DNA of 64,000 nt from Rhododendron vialii (GCF_030253575.1 NC_080562.1:29343852-29407851), one strand, 5' to 3'; counted from the first letter of the stretch, positions 36,055-48,305 are shown. A program made the numbers and translations. Notes: a model not told the origin generated them from the sequence alone.

Positions 36055-36242
36055 AAATGATTTTCACACTTCCTTTTAACCATCCACACTTTTCTTTTTT
36101 GTTTTTATCAAAACGAATTTAAAATAGCGTCCTTGAATATGTAAAAAAGTGTATTGAATAAAGGGCAAGATAGTAAATTCAAGTTGATAAAAACCAAAAA
36201 AAAAAGAATGTGAATTATAAAAAGGAGAGTGAAAATCATTTC
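36055..36242. mobile_element. Small MITE nested in the 1.09-kb element
   Basis: Left end AAAATGATTTTCACACTTCC and right end GGAGAGTGAAAATCATTTCC are inverted repeats with one or two mismatches. The interior is AT-rich. Confidence 0.75.
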
Positions 36243-36749
36243 CCTAATTTTTTTAGTCATGTTATCTTCCAATTTCTAGCAATTAGAACACATGTTTTTA
36301 CCGAAGGAGTAGTTAGTTTCCCCAGTTAAGAGTAAGTCCAAATCAAAGCACATGATTCTACAATTGGTTTTGTACTTTTGATGACGTGGGCAGGAAATTG
36401 GTTTGGAGGAAAAGCCCACTTCTCCTCTCCTGCAGAGATAATTTATTCTCTAAATTGGAACCCAATTTTTTGTTTTTTTGCATATCGAAAAATGGCCAAA
36501 AAATTACTCCAAAATCAGGCCAAAGGAGATACCGTTACCCCTCCTATACTTGGGATATATATACAAGTTTCTCTGTAAAGTGGCTATACGTATAGGGTTT
36601 TTGACTTTTTGAAACTTGTGTTTGCTAGAGTTGGAAGGATACGTGTTTTTTTTTTTTTTTCACTCGATAGATGTCTAGTTTACTCAACGTTGAAGTCTAG
36701 ACTGCTCAATGATGGAAAGGGGTACTGCTAAGCGGCATATCGGTGGGGG

Positions 36750-36945
36750 GATTAAGAGATGCTATCAAGCGAAGGTGCTTGGCATTAGTGCCGAGCATCC
36801 AATCTGATCGTTCATCTCGATAATCAACGACTCAGATCTTTGCTGAGCAATCGACAGTTCAAATTTGTATGTATTCAAATTCAATTCAGTCGGATGCCGC
36901 TCAACACCTCGCTTGGCACGAGGGTGCTCGGCAGCACCATCACAC
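36750..36945. repeat. Dispersed MITE-like repeat, copy 2 (reverse orientation)
   Basis: The reverse complement contains GCTGCCGAGCACCCTCGTGCC and ACATACAAATTTGAACTGTCG, matching the copy at 24240-24400. Confidence 0.55.
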
Positions 36946-37561
36946 CAAACACTCACTCTCCTCTCACATTTTATATGAAAAGATGTGAGTAGTGTCATTG
37001 AGCTACAAACCGTTGGCCTGTAAGGTTACGTTTGAGAGAGGGGTTTTTTATTTTTGGGAACTTGTGTTTCCCACTTTTTGATGTCTGAAACGGCTCAGCT
37101 TGTTTTGATGGAAAGCAATTGAACGGTGAGGATTTGGACAGATCAATATGTTAAGAAAAATGCTAAGTGCAAAAAAAATGTACCCAGAAGTTACCTCAAA
37201 ATGGCAAATCATTAGATCAAGATCTGACAGCTTTAAATAGGATTGATGAAGGCTTTTTGTTAACAAGTTTGTTAAAGGGTTATGGAAGTCGGATACTCCG
37301 TGTGACTTTTGCCAGGATTTCTGATATAGAAATCTGGGTGGGGTTATAGAAATCTGGGTGCGGTTATATCCGATTTTTTTTTTTTACTTTTTGCTACTCA
37401 GGCCTCGGGGGATAAAATTTGAACACACCTCCTTATTTATTTTAATTAAATGCAATGTATTATAAGAGAATAACATATTTTATAAAACAGAAAATAAATA
37501 CTTAAAAAATAAAAACCTCAGCGGAACGGGCCTCAATCAAATTGAAAACAAAGAAAAAGGA

Positions 37562-37785
37562 AAAATAACGGCCCATGACGTGTTTTGATAATTAATACCC
37601 GTCAAGGACAAGCTAAAAACATTTATTAATACTGAAAATGTCCTTAGCGGGTATTAATTATCAAAATACGTTCCGGGCCGTCATTTTGCCAAAGAGGAAG
37701 GAAAATGATGGCCCAGAACTTGTTTTGATAATTAATAGACGCCAAAGACAAGCTAAGAATATTTATTAATGCTAAGAACATTACC
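37562..37785. repeat. Hairpin with an extra third arm
   Basis: TTTTGATAATTAATACCCG pairs with CGGGTATTAATTATCAAAA, and ACGGCCC with GGGCCGT, forming a hairpin over 37562-37688. A further copy of the left arm (GATGGCCCAGAACTTGTTTT) follows at 37700-37785. Confidence 0.75.
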
Positions 37786-37809
37786 CAACTGGGTTTTTGT
37801 CGAGCCCTG

Positions 37810-38163
37810 CTATGGGTATACCATTTGGTGTACACCGCCTTCTACGGAACCCACTTAGGAGTCCCACACGAATGATCGGCTCTGCTCAATTTTTAAAAAA
37901 TATTTTTTAATCATTATTATTAAAAATCAGCTTTGTGGGTTATCGGTAAAGGCTTGATTGATTCTATGCCCAATCTTCTGTCATCAAATTGGATGTAGAA
38001 TCAATCAAGCATTTATCAATATTCAACGGAGCTGATCTTTTACATGGTACTTAAAAAAATATTTTGAAAAAGTTGAGTTGCTCAGATTATTTGTATGAAA
38101 TCACTTAATGGGTCTTGTAGAAAGCAGTGTACGTTTAGTGTACACTAAATGATGTACGCATAG
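37810..38163. mobile_element. Fold-back MITE with GTGTACAC ends
   Basis: CTATGGGTATACCATTTGG then TGTACAC at the left pairs with the right end ...GTGTACACTAAATGATGTACGCATAG, read as its complement, with mismatches. The interior pairs as well (ATTGATTCTA against TAGAATCAAT). No target duplication was found. Confidence 0.65.
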
Positions 38164-38471
38164 TTTTATTGGTTTTTGTCTTGCATATTTTAAAAGGGGA
38201 AAAAACCATTTATAATACTATTATCTCCCAGCTTGTCCCTCTCTCCTCAATCCTTTTCTTGAAGAAGAAGAAAAGAAAAAGAAAAAGAGAAAGAGAAAGG
38301 AAAAAGAAAAAGAAATAGTATTTTAATAAATAATAGATAAAATGAGAGTATTATTGTAGTGTTAAAAGAAATATGTGTAGCTAAAATGTAAAAAGTGTTT
38401 TTTTTTTTTTTGATCCGTAAAAAGTGTATTATTGATTAGCAATTTTACCTATCAATACCTATCAAATAGTG

Positions 38472-38862
38472 CAGTAAGTGTACACACAGATTATTTACAC
38501 ACAAATCTTGCATAGGTCATGATGTGGGGCCCACTACGGGTTCCACATAAATAATCCGAGCTGTTCATTAAATGCAAAATATTTTTCCAAGTAGTCTTTG
38601 CAAAAAATCAGCTCAATCCAATACCTATAAGAGATCAATCTAATCATCTAACGTTTCATTCTCCGAGAATCTTAATGAAAAATTGGATGATTGGATCGAG
38701 TATCTATAGGTATCGGATTAAGCTGATTTTTTGTAGGGGCCCTTGAAAAAATGTTTTACATTTAATGAATAGCTCGGATCTTTTGTGTGAGACCTGTAGT
38801 GGGCCCCACACCGTGATCTATGCACGATTTGTATGCAAAAGTCTATGTGTGTAGCAGTGTTG
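38472..38862. mobile_element. Fold-back MITE with 9-bp target duplication
   Basis: CAAATAGTG at 38463-38471 is repeated perfectly at 38863-38871. Between them lies an imperfect palindrome in which GTGGGGCCCACTAC is near one end and GTAGTGGGCCCCACAC near the other. The 9-bp duplication suggests a Mutator-like origin. Confidence 0.75.
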
Positions 38863-39393
38863 CAAATAGTGTGCATGCTCTCACGGCAAGCGTTCAATTT
38901 AAGACCAACTAAATAAGTACCACTCTTATCTAGGTCAGGTCAATCGAATCTATTGAGACAACTATACCCTTTCACCTATTTCCATGTATAACCTTTTTAT
39001 TTTCATAATTTCATTCCTACATTTTTTCAACTTTCAAAGTTATCACATCCGAAACCAAAACGTACCGATGGGATCATATGTGGGTTCTATTTTAGAGTTT
39101 CGCACAAACAATTCAAATGGTTCATTATTTATTAAATAATTTTATGAGTTTACTAATAAAATTTCATATTGATCCGATTAATATAAGTAATTGATCCAAT
39201 ATTTAATTTTTCTTTGGGTATAATTAAGATCCTATATTATTTTTTGGTTAAATAAGATCTCATATTCTCTTACCTTTTATCGAAGCTGAAAGTTTACATA
39301 GCCAATTGTTGTCACCAAAGTAATGAAAGTATTAGTGTGACTTTAAACAATACGTATACGTAAACACAGTCCATTGTTGGCCGCCTAGTCTGC

Positions 39394-42166
39394 ATGAGAA
39401 AGGCAGCTTCATCAAGGTCTGTACATCTGCTTTTCAACTTAACCAAAACCCTTTCCATATCTCCACCAAATCTCCTCACATTCCCCCTTCAACATTGTCA
39501 TTCTCAACATACAATCACTCCTCTGCTCTTCCATGGACAATTCCATCACCAACGTATTCTTCTTCACCTACTCAAAGAATTCCCAAGAATCAGGTCACTC
39601 GACGCCACCAAGTCTCTCCACGCACTCGCCATTACGACAGGCTGGAATTGCCCACAACCCATCTTCCTTAACAACAATATTATCTCGGCCTACGCATCGT
39701 TTGGTGAGCTATTTCTTGCTCGCAAGGTGTCTGATGAAATGCCTCGACGAAACACTGTCTCATATAATACCATGATTGGTTGTTATAGCCGTTGTGGGGA
39801 TGCAGAGGAAGCTTGGAAATTGTTTTCTGAGATGAGGTTGTGTGGGTATGAGCCCACCCAATTCACGTTCGGGGGTCTTTTGTCGTGCCAGTCTTTGGAT
39901 CTCTATAGAGGGTTTTACTTGCAAGCATTGGTACTGAAGAGTGGGTTGCTTTACCCTGATGCTTTTTGCAGGGACTGCATTGTTGGGTCAGTTCGGGAAG
40001 CATGGGTGCTTAGACGAATGTCTTAAAGCTTTTGAAGACATGCCTCGGAAGAATTTGGTTACGTGGAACACAATGATGTCTTTGTTTGGCCATCATGGGT
40101 TTGCTGAAGAGTCAATAGTTATGTTCCGCGAGATCATGAAGACGGAATGGGCGTTGACAGAATATTCTTATGTTGGTGTGTTATCAGGATTTTTGTGGGA
40201 GCAGGACCTAGAATTAAGAGAGCAAGTACATGGTTTATTGGTGAAAAATGGGTTGGTTTGCAATGTTTTGGTTCTAAATTCTTTGCTCAATATGTATGTA
40301 AAGTGCTCTGGGCCATGCATAGCTGAGAAAGTATTTGGGGAGGCTTCTATCCGGGATGTTGTGTCTTGGAATACAATAATTGGTGCACTGACAAAAAGTG
40401 AGAGTCCAGGTAAAGCGCTTGAGCTCTATTTGAAAATGTGTATTGATGGAGTCTGGCCTAACAGGACAACATTTGTTAGTGTTATTAACTCCTGTACCAG
40501 ATCAGAGAATCTGATGTATGGAAAACTGATCCATGGTATGGCAATTAAACACATGTTAGATCGTGATATATTTGTAGGTAGTGCATTGGTTGATTTATAT
40601 GCTAAAACTGATTGGTTGGGGGATGCACAGGGTTGTTTCGATGATATAGATGAGAAGAATGTGGTTTCTTGGAACGCTTTAATTTGGGGGTACTTGCAGA
40701 AATGCTGTTTCTCCCCTGTTCAGCTGCTGTGTGAAATGATTCAATTCGGTTGTCAGCTAAATGAGTTATCATTTTCTACTCTACTCAAGTCATCCGACAC
40801 TGTAGAGTTGCAGCAGCTTCATTCTTTGATAATAAAAATGGGTTACCACGGGAATGAGTATGTATCATGCTCTCTCATTACCTCGTATGCCAAAAGTGGT
40901 CTGATATCCGATGCCTTGATTTTAGTTCCTGCTAATGACACACAACTTCCTGTTGTCCCATCTAATGTGATTGCTGGAATTTACAATAGGACAGGCCAAT
41001 ATCATAAGACACAAGAATTGTATTCTCTACTTGAGGAACCGGACATTGTATCTTGGAACATCTTGATTGCAGCTTGCTCCCGCAATGGCGATAACAAGGA
41101 GGCTTTTGAACTTCTTGGACACATGCGGGTGGCTCAGATTCATCCTGACAAGTATACTTATGTTAGCCTCTTGAGTGTTTGCACTAGCCTTTGCAATCTA
41201 GCTTTGGGTAGTTTGCTCCATGGTCTCATCATAAAAACGGATTCCAAACGTTGCGACACATTTGTTTCCAACATAATTATAGACATGTATGGAAAATGTG
41301 GGAGCCTCGAGAGTTGTCTGAAAATATTCGACGAAATGGCAGATAGAAATCTTATCTCATGGACTGTTGTAATTTCAACACTAGGGCTTCATGGTCAATC
41401 ATACAAGGCATTACAAATGTTCAGAGAAATGGAAGCAGTTGGTTTTATGCCAGATAGAGTTGCTTTTCTTGCTGTGCTTTCAGCATGCAGACATGGTGGG
41501 TTGGTGAAAGAAGGAAAGCAACTTTTTGGGGAAATGAATATGACTTACAGGAATGAACCAGACTTCAATCACTATCAACTTATGGTGGACTTATTGACTA
41601 GATATGGAGATCTGAAGGAAGCAGAGCGATTAATTCTTGGTAGGGCTGCAAACGAGCCGACCCGAGCCGAGCCGAGTTTTAGAGTGTTCGAGCTCGGCTA
41701 GGCAAAAATTTAGTTGGCTCGAGCTCGGCTCGAGCTCGTGACGAGCTGCAGGACTCGAGCTCGAGCTCGGCTCGATATGTATTTACGGAGCTCGAGCTCG
41801 GCTCGTTCGGCACGTTTATGAAACAAATATATATAAATATATATATAAATATATATAATATAATCGAGCTCGCGAGCCAATTCGAGCCGAGTTTCGACTA
41901 GCTCGAGCTCGGCTCGTTTATGAAACGAGCCCAGGACTCGAGCTCGAGCTCGTTCGTTTTTGTCTTGAACCGAGCCGAGCCGAGCCGTTATCGAGCCGAG
42001 CTCCGAGCCGCTCGCGAGCGGCTCGGATCGTTTGCAGCCCTAATTCTTGGCATGCCTTTCCCTCCAAAATGCCTTGATATGGTGTAGATTTCTTGAAGCC
42101 TGTAACAGACAGCGAGATGCAGAGAATCTAGAAGTGGATAATGTAAACTTGGAATCGAGCCGGTGA
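39394..42166 (+). pseudogene. PLS-type pentatricopeptide repeat gene, At3g58590-like, disrupted
   Basis: Single-exon coding sequence for a PPR protein, with repeats seen throughout (NTVSYNTMIGCYSRCGDAEEA, NLVTWNTMMSLFGHHGFAEE, DIVSWNILIAACSRNGDNKEA, NLISWTVVISTLGLHGQ). Wording and order match Arabidopsis At3g58590 from memory. PPR proteins bind organelle RNA; the N-terminus is rich in basic and hydroxylated residues, fitting organelle import. Three lesions are visible: one extra T in a five-T run near 39963-39967; a 402-bp hAT MITE at 41641-42042, which replaces the C-terminus with MITE-coded residues ending at 41701; and one extra A near 42072, after which the family C-terminus (LIWCRFLEACNRQRDAENLE) continues to TGA 42164-42166. 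The two 1-bp changes are in short homopolymers and could be assembly errors; the MITE is not. Confidence 0.88.
41641..42042. mobile_element. 402-bp hAT MITE inserted in the PPR gene
   Basis: TAGGGCTGCAAACGA and TCGTTTGCAGCCCTA are perfect 15-base terminal inverted repeats, flanked by a perfect 8-bp duplication ATTCTTGG (41633-41640, 42043-42050). The interior is mostly repeats of GAGCTCGAGCTCGGCTCG and folds back strongly. The duplication length and TAGGG ends identify hAT. Confidence 0.93.
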
Positions 42167-44714
42167 GCTTGTGTACCGTTGTGTCAAGATATTGACACTT
42201 CTCTTTACGCAGGCAGATAGTGTTCATTCGTGCATTCTTTGGTCTTCTGTTAATTTCTGAGCCAGGTATTGATTTATTGAACTTCTAAAAATAAACCACC
42301 ATGAAAATTAATGACCCATGACATCGGTTACAGATATTTATAGCGTATAAACCATGCACTGTGCATAATCTTCATTATTTGGCCAATTGAGCAATAATGC
42401 TTCTTGTCGTTCTAGCAACATTTATGGTTGTCATTTGTATATCTCCAGCCATTATGTCAAATTTGAAGATACCAAATTTATTTGAAGGTTTATGGGAAAT
42501 CTGACATCTCCAAATTTGACACCAACAAACCTCCATCTCCAACCTTGATGTCAAATTCAAAGTACTAAACTACAAAACACCTACTTTTTGAATTCCAAAA
42601 AGCCAAAAGTAGATTTGGTGTGAGGAGTCAAATTTGAAGCAAATGGTGTATAGCCAAATCAACGTTGGATTTGACACTCTATTTGGCATCAGGGTGGGAT
42701 CAAATGAGGATGCCAAAAGTTACCGTTTCTACTCCACGTAGGATTTGAACCATGGGTTGGAGATGCTCTAATTATCCGGAATCAGATATGGAAAACATAG
42801 TCTCAAAGCTTCTTACCAAAGTATGTGAGATAGAGTGAGTATGCTTTTTTGTACTACTTGTACCTTGGAATTAAAGGTTCCTTACCTTGTTCAAAATCTA
42901 TGACTTGCAAAGAATTACTTTCAATTAAGACATGACATCTCCGGGATGTCTTTTCTTTGAGCTGAATCAACCTCTCAGTCGGCTGTGCAGTAGTCAGCTG
43001 CCTTCATGGTGTGCTAGTCTGGCATCTCCAAGTAAGTGAATTTATCCGTACAGAATTAAGTGTGCAGGAGAATTGTTTAAACTTTCCCATTTTGAACCAA
43101 AGCTGGAAAGCAATGAATACAGATAAACAGATAAACTTGGGACGGGATATCTTTTCATGATGTCCACTTGCGCCAATGTCTGACGCTGTCACTTATTCAT
43201 TCCATTTTTGGAGCACAAGCTGATGAGCTACTACGTGCAATCTATTGTGGCTTAATGTAATCTCCAACTTGTTCCAACCTGTTGCTTTCAATTACCCGTC
43301 ATTTGAACTGCTGAGTGATGTTTGCCCAAGTTTGAGAAACAGATAAACTTGGGACGGGAAAGGGAAGAGAAATGAAGAAAAAAAAAACGATAGGTGTTTC
43401 CCGTTTATACATACTGAATAATTGCAGGAAATGGAGGGTGCTATCATAATTGTTTCCTTTAAGGATTTATGTATCTTGAAAGATGATACTTTGTCTTCTT
43501 CTTTTTTTTTTTTTGCAAGAACTTCCTTTAAACTGAATAGATGGTGGAAAATTAAATATTGCTAATTTCTTTTTCGTTCATTTTTTCCTCTGGCTCATAT
43601 TTCTCGAGAATCATTGTCCTATGCAATGTTGTGGATAATCAACCAAAGCCTTAGGTGAAATGTAGTAATTAATAAGGATTCATGTAACTTCACTAGCAGG
43701 GACCGCTCTTCTTTGCTAATAACTCGATCACAGGCACACTTGTATGTACCAATTACCAGATATGCTAATTTGCTAACTTGCTCAGATAGTTAATATAATC
43801 TCCGCCTGCACAGAAATCAATCATTTTTCCTTAATTGTTCACGGATTCATGAAATCTCCACTAGCACCACCATCTCTTAGCCCTGTATGGGTAGTCATTT
43901 GTTTCAACTTTGTTACTCGAGTAACACAAGACACTCTACTTCATTCTCATTTCTTTCTACCAGGAATGGGTTACCCTACTGCAGCAAAGACACTAGTCGT
44001 GCTCTGGACACTTTCCGTCAGTTAGCAAGCACGTCTTCTCAAGCATAACATGGTCGAAAGTCTTCATTCTTCCAAATATTACGGTTCATATCTCCCAACA
44101 GTGGAGACGAAGTCTGTATCGCATGGAAAGGTATTTCAAGACAGAACGACTCCTTCGGAACCAGATCCCAAGCAGTGAGCACCATGATTGTCTGAATCCA
44201 CGATTAGTAACCAAGATTTTGGTTTAACGGGCGTAATTGGGGGATTATACGTTTCGTCAAACAATATTGTGTCTAAAGCAAGAGACTGCACAAATAAAGC
44301 TCCACAGCTGATTCTGATTTTGTTTTATGAATTTGGTAGATGAGATAGAATTTTCTGCCTCCTTTTTCTATTGTCTTTATTGTGGTATGAACTCGTTGCG
44401 CTCATGTTGGCTGTTCTTATGGTCCCCATTTGAAAGGAAATTGCAAATTGTTGATGAGAACAAAATATATATTTTTATTTTTATTTTTTCTAAAAACTGA
44501 ACGAGATATGAATCACAAAATAGTATTTGCTCCTGAACAAGGTATGAAATTATGAAGGATGAAATAGTCAATGTTTTCCCCTGGTATCAGCTCAAAGACT
44601 ATTTCACAAGTCATCTTGTGCAGTTTGGAGCCGCATTGGAGAAAGTGACAGCATAGTCTTATGGAGTATTTTGTTCTGTTTTGTTTTTGTTTTGCGTTTT
44701 GCTTCCAACCCCTA
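42167..44714. other. PPR 3' flank, no supported gene
   Basis: No gene is supported. 42410-42790 reads like a decayed MITE (GTCAAATTTGAAG repeated in both orientations, ending GGTTGGAGATGCTC). A direct repeat of CAGATAAACTTGGGACGGGA occurs near 43123 and 43340. Confidence 0.45.
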
Positions 44715-46514
44715 GGGCCTGCTTGGATGTAGGTAAAAAATAGGGGGTAAAAAATATGAAGGGGAGATAAGATAATAAGGGGTATTAATTTTGATGGGTT
44801 GGTCCATATCGATTTGATGTTTATGGAGGGGGGATAAAATAGTATGTGGTTTGGATGATGTATTAAATAGAGGGATAAAATTTGACTTTGTTTGGATGGT
44901 TTATAAAATGGGGGATAAGAAGGGGTGAATGATGGAAAAAGCTGTCAAATGACTATTTTGCCCATGTATAGTGTTAAATTTGATTATGTATTAAAATAAG
45001 TATATAAATTCAAAAATCAATATATTTAATCAATTTTGGACTATTAGAAGTATAAAAAAAATTAATTAATTAAGAAATGTCTATCCTAAAAAATTTATAT
45101 TAAATTTTTTTTAATTAATGTTTCGTATTTATCATTTTTTTTGATAAAATCAATTCATTTAATCTATAAAATGTTTAAGCCTTATAAATTCATTTAATCT
45201 AGATAATGTTCATTGAGGGAGATGCAATTTTAATTGTTCAGAAAAATGAAAACATTTTTTTGGAAAGTGATTTTTTAAGGAATTTGATTTTGACGATTGT
45301 GTTAGAATGAATTTTCATTATGTTGTTAAAGATGCTAATGTTAATCTAATTAGCTTTTGGAGATAAAATGTTAGTTTCAACCTCTTTAAACAGTTTATAT
45401 ATTAGTAAAAAATATGGTTAAAAAATTAAGTGTTCCAAATTTCAATCCGTTTCAACCGGTGGAAAGATTTTAGTTTTCTGATCATTTTATCCTGAATGGT
45501 CATCATTAAATTTTGACTCTAGGGCTCTTGTTGATTAGCCCTAAGAAAATCATAGAACTAAATATCTCTTAGGGCTAACTAACGAAAGCTCTAGAGCCAA
45601 AAATTAATTATGACCCTTTATGATAAAATGATTAGAGAAATAGGATCTTCATACCGGTTCAAACGGATTGAAAATTAGAGCACTTAATTTTTTAACCATA
45701 TTTTTAAATATATAAACTGTCTAAAAAGGTTAAAAAATTAAGTGTTCCAAATTTCAATCCATTTTAACTGGTGGAAAGATTTTAGTTTTCTGATTATTTT
45801 ATCCTAAATGGTCATAATTAAATTTTGATTCTATGGCTCTCGTTAATTAGCCCTAAGAGATATTTGATTTCAGACTTTCTTAGGGCTAATCAACGAGAGC
45901 CCTAGAGTCAAAATTTAATTATGACTATTTAGGATAAAATGATCGAAAAATTAAAATCTTTCCACCGGTTCAAAACGGATTGAAAATTGGAACACTTCTT
46001 TTTTTACACCATTTATATATTAAAAAATATAGTTAAAAAATTAAGTGTTCCAATTTTCAATCTGTTTGAACCAGTGATAAAATCTTATTTTTTTGATCAT
46101 TTTATCTTAAATGGTCATAATGGATTTTTGGCTCTAAGGCCTTTCAATGAGCACCCTAAGAGAGCCCTAAAACTAAATAAGGAGTCTTAGGATAGGTTTG
46201 AATGGAAATTATGATTTTGAGTAGAATGGAGAGTAGAAGTTGGTTAAATGGTGGATGGAAAAAGGGGATAATGAAGGGTATTTTCTTCCACAAAACACCC
46301 TTCCACAAGGGGATTATTTTTGGGGACCTCAAGAGGAGCCCAAAACTAAGACCCTACAATTCCTATACAATCCCTACAACTGGGGAAAACGAAAAGGGGT
46401 GAAAAATAATAGGGAAACAAATTGGGTTGCCAAACGGGGAAAAACAGGTGGGCCCCTCCCCATATACCCCTTCTAATTTTTCCCCTCCTCTTTTCGCTTC
46501 ATCCAAGCAGGGCC
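44715..46514. mobile_element. 1.8-kb PIF/Harbinger-like non-autonomous element
   Basis: Left end GGGCCTGCTTGGATG and right end CATCCAAGCAGGGCC are inverted repeats, flanked on both sides by CTA (44712-44714, 46515-46517). GGGCCTG-type ends with a 3-bp duplication are typical of PIF/Harbinger. No transposase is present; the interior carries palindrome array B. Confidence 0.7.
45421..46190. repeat. Three tandem ~270-bp palindromic units (array B)
   Basis: Units are 45421-45693, 45731-45998 and 46033-46190, the last truncated in its loop region. Each full unit has arms of about 120 bases: AAGTGTTCCAAATTTCAAT at the start, GGCTCT...TTAGCCCTAAG near the loop, and complementary sequence back to a CACTTAA end. 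Units are separated by TA-rich spacers. Related to array A at 35482-36052. Confidence 0.8.
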
Positions 46515-46551
46515 CTAATAAGTTAGGGCCGGCCTTGTTGTGATACTATTT

Positions 46552-47020
46552 CCTAGGGGTGAAAATTTAATTGACCACCCCCAAACGATTGAGAAAAACC
46601 GATAGGAATTATCGGAATTTGGTCGGTATCGATTTTTGAGGTAGAAAATTTTGAATTTTAATTCGATTCCTGTTGCTTGAAATTTCACCCGAACCTGACC
46701 CAAAAAACATAGTACTAACATATATACCCCGGTTTGAACCCAACATGGTATTTTTGGTTGTCTTGGCCAAGTTTTGGACCTCCAGCCCATTTATTTTAAG
46801 AAATAGTATATAGTACCATTTTTTGTTCATTATTTTTGTTTTTGTATTTGGTCCCAAAAATATGGGCAAAAGTGTTTTGAGCCCAACCCAAAACAACTGA
46901 AAAATCTGAACTCCCCGACCGGACCGAACGACCTCGAACCAATTTGGTCGTCCCATTGTCTTGGTCAGGGTTTTACATATTCTCCCTGAATTGATCGGTT
47001 CGGCCTCACCCTACTACTAT
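46552..47020. mobile_element. Possible hAT relic
   Basis: Starts TAGGGGTGAAAAT and ends near CTCACCCTACTA, with flanks CTATTTCC and CTATTTAC. This resembles a hAT element with an imperfect 8-bp duplication, but the ends do not pair cleanly. Confidence 0.35.
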
Positions 47021-47729
47021 TTACTAGTATGAAAGCTAAGTTGTTTTTCAAAAATAATCTAAAAAAAATAAGTATAACAAATCCTCAACCAAGCAAATTT
47101 TTATTAAATTTCTCAAAAAGTGATCATAAATAACGCAAAGGACAAAAGTAAACACATAGAATGTATAGATTGTGTCACACCCTCGATTTTTAACATAAAT
47201 ATAAATGATTTCCATAAATAAAATCTCGCCATAATTTGTACGATAACCAAAATGAAGTAGCGTTCCCAAAATATTACATCTTCGGCTCCGAGGCCCAAAT
47301 TAACGCAAGTACTGAATATTCAAGAGTTAAAGGTTACAATATTCCATAGTCAAAAGATTTACTATAAAGTTACAAATACATCTTCAAAGAGATTTACAAA
47401 GATGCCTAAGTAACTCCTCAATCGATAGCTTTCAAAATAATGATCACATCCAAGCATTCCAAGCATGCACGCTATTGTCCTGTATTAGTACCTGAAAATG
47501 ATAATAGGCTTGAGCTACACTAGCCCAGTAGGAAATTCTACGCTAACATTATATGCAAGAGAAATGCAAGGATGATCACAAGGAAGAACGAGATACAGAC
47601 CACACAATAGGCAATAACCGAGGCTTAACAATCCGACAAACTCAGTATGAAATTTGGTATACACCTCAATCTTTAACCGTTTCACTCTCCATGTGTCCAA
47701 TATCGCTTCACGTTAAGTGTCATGAGCCG

Positions 47730-47880
47730 AAGCTCCTGCCGGGCTAATTATGGGACCCCGATATCCCCTGCCAAGCGCCCACCGAGAAGGTTAGGCCTTG
47801 AGTGATCATTATGAGCATAAGCTCCTGCCAGGCTAATTATGGGACCCTGATATCCCCTGCCAGGCACCCACCCGTCGATG
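47730..47880. repeat. Direct repeat inside the chromovirus LTR
   Basis: A segment with GAGC, AAGCTCCTGCC, GGCTAATTATGGGACCC and GATATCCCCTGCCA occurs twice about 85 bases apart (near 47731 and 47816). The same pair exists in the other LTR near 54642 and 54727. Confidence 0.8.
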
Positions 47881-48150
47881 GGCCCCAAATGTTCTCGTTG
47901 TGTCGATAAGTGTCCAAAAATCTCTTACTCACATAACGTGTCATTTCAATTTAATCAAAGTCCATATGGAAATCAACGTCCAACTATACCAAACAAGGGG
48001 CGAGGGTTGCAAAGATACTCAACGAACTCAACGAATATGATCGATAGTGTTATGGAGTGATTTGGTGACGTTTGGAACAAGTTAGAAGCGATCGGGGGTC
48101 AAGACAATGGAGTCGGAACAAGAAACAAAACTTAGCCTTAAGGCATTGAA

Positions 48151-48305
48151 GTATAGATACTATGAATTTCAGTATCTATACAACAGGCCTTAAAAACTTC
48201 CAGAGACCGATTGTATCGATACTGATTTAATCAGTATCGATACGACAGTAACCTAAGCCGTTCCAGAGATTCCTGTATCGATACTGAGAAGAGCAGTATC
48301 GATAC
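48151..48305. promoter_or_regulatory. Three 31-bp palindromes at 62-bp spacing in the chromovirus LTR
   Basis: Palindromes are 48151-48181, 48213-48243 and 48275-48305. Copies two and three use GTATCGATACTG arms. Copy one uses GTATAGATACT with AGTATCTATAC, so both arms changed together. In element orientation they lie 545-699 bases into the LTR, after a CT-rich UTR-like stretch, so they may be in the transcribed part. Confidence 0.85.

Larger units (their letters stand above)
35366..36451. mobile_element. 1.09-kb transposon with ~90-bp terminal inverted repeats
   Basis: The ends AGAGAATAAAT and ATTTATTCTCT continue inward as long inverted repeats (GGAGGAGAAGTGGGCTTTTCC and its complement; ACGTCATCAAAAGTACAAAAC and its complement). 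The flanks AAATCGGA and AAATTGGA look like an 8-bp duplication with one mismatch. The interior holds two tandem palindromes (35482-35748, 35779-36052) and a smaller MITE. There is no transposase. Confidence 0.7.
35185..36565. mobile_element. Fold-back MITE interrupted by a second element
   Basis: 35185-35365 and 36453-36565 resemble the two sides of the 448-bp fold-back MITE at 30195-30642 (shared blocks include TTTTATAGAGTTTGACGA and CGAAAAATGGCC). The element at 35366-36451 separates them. Outer borders are approximate. Confidence 0.55.

Noticed and set aside
46552-47020. Firm hAT assignment
   Set aside because: Ends and target duplication are imperfect, so it is kept only as a low-confidence relic.
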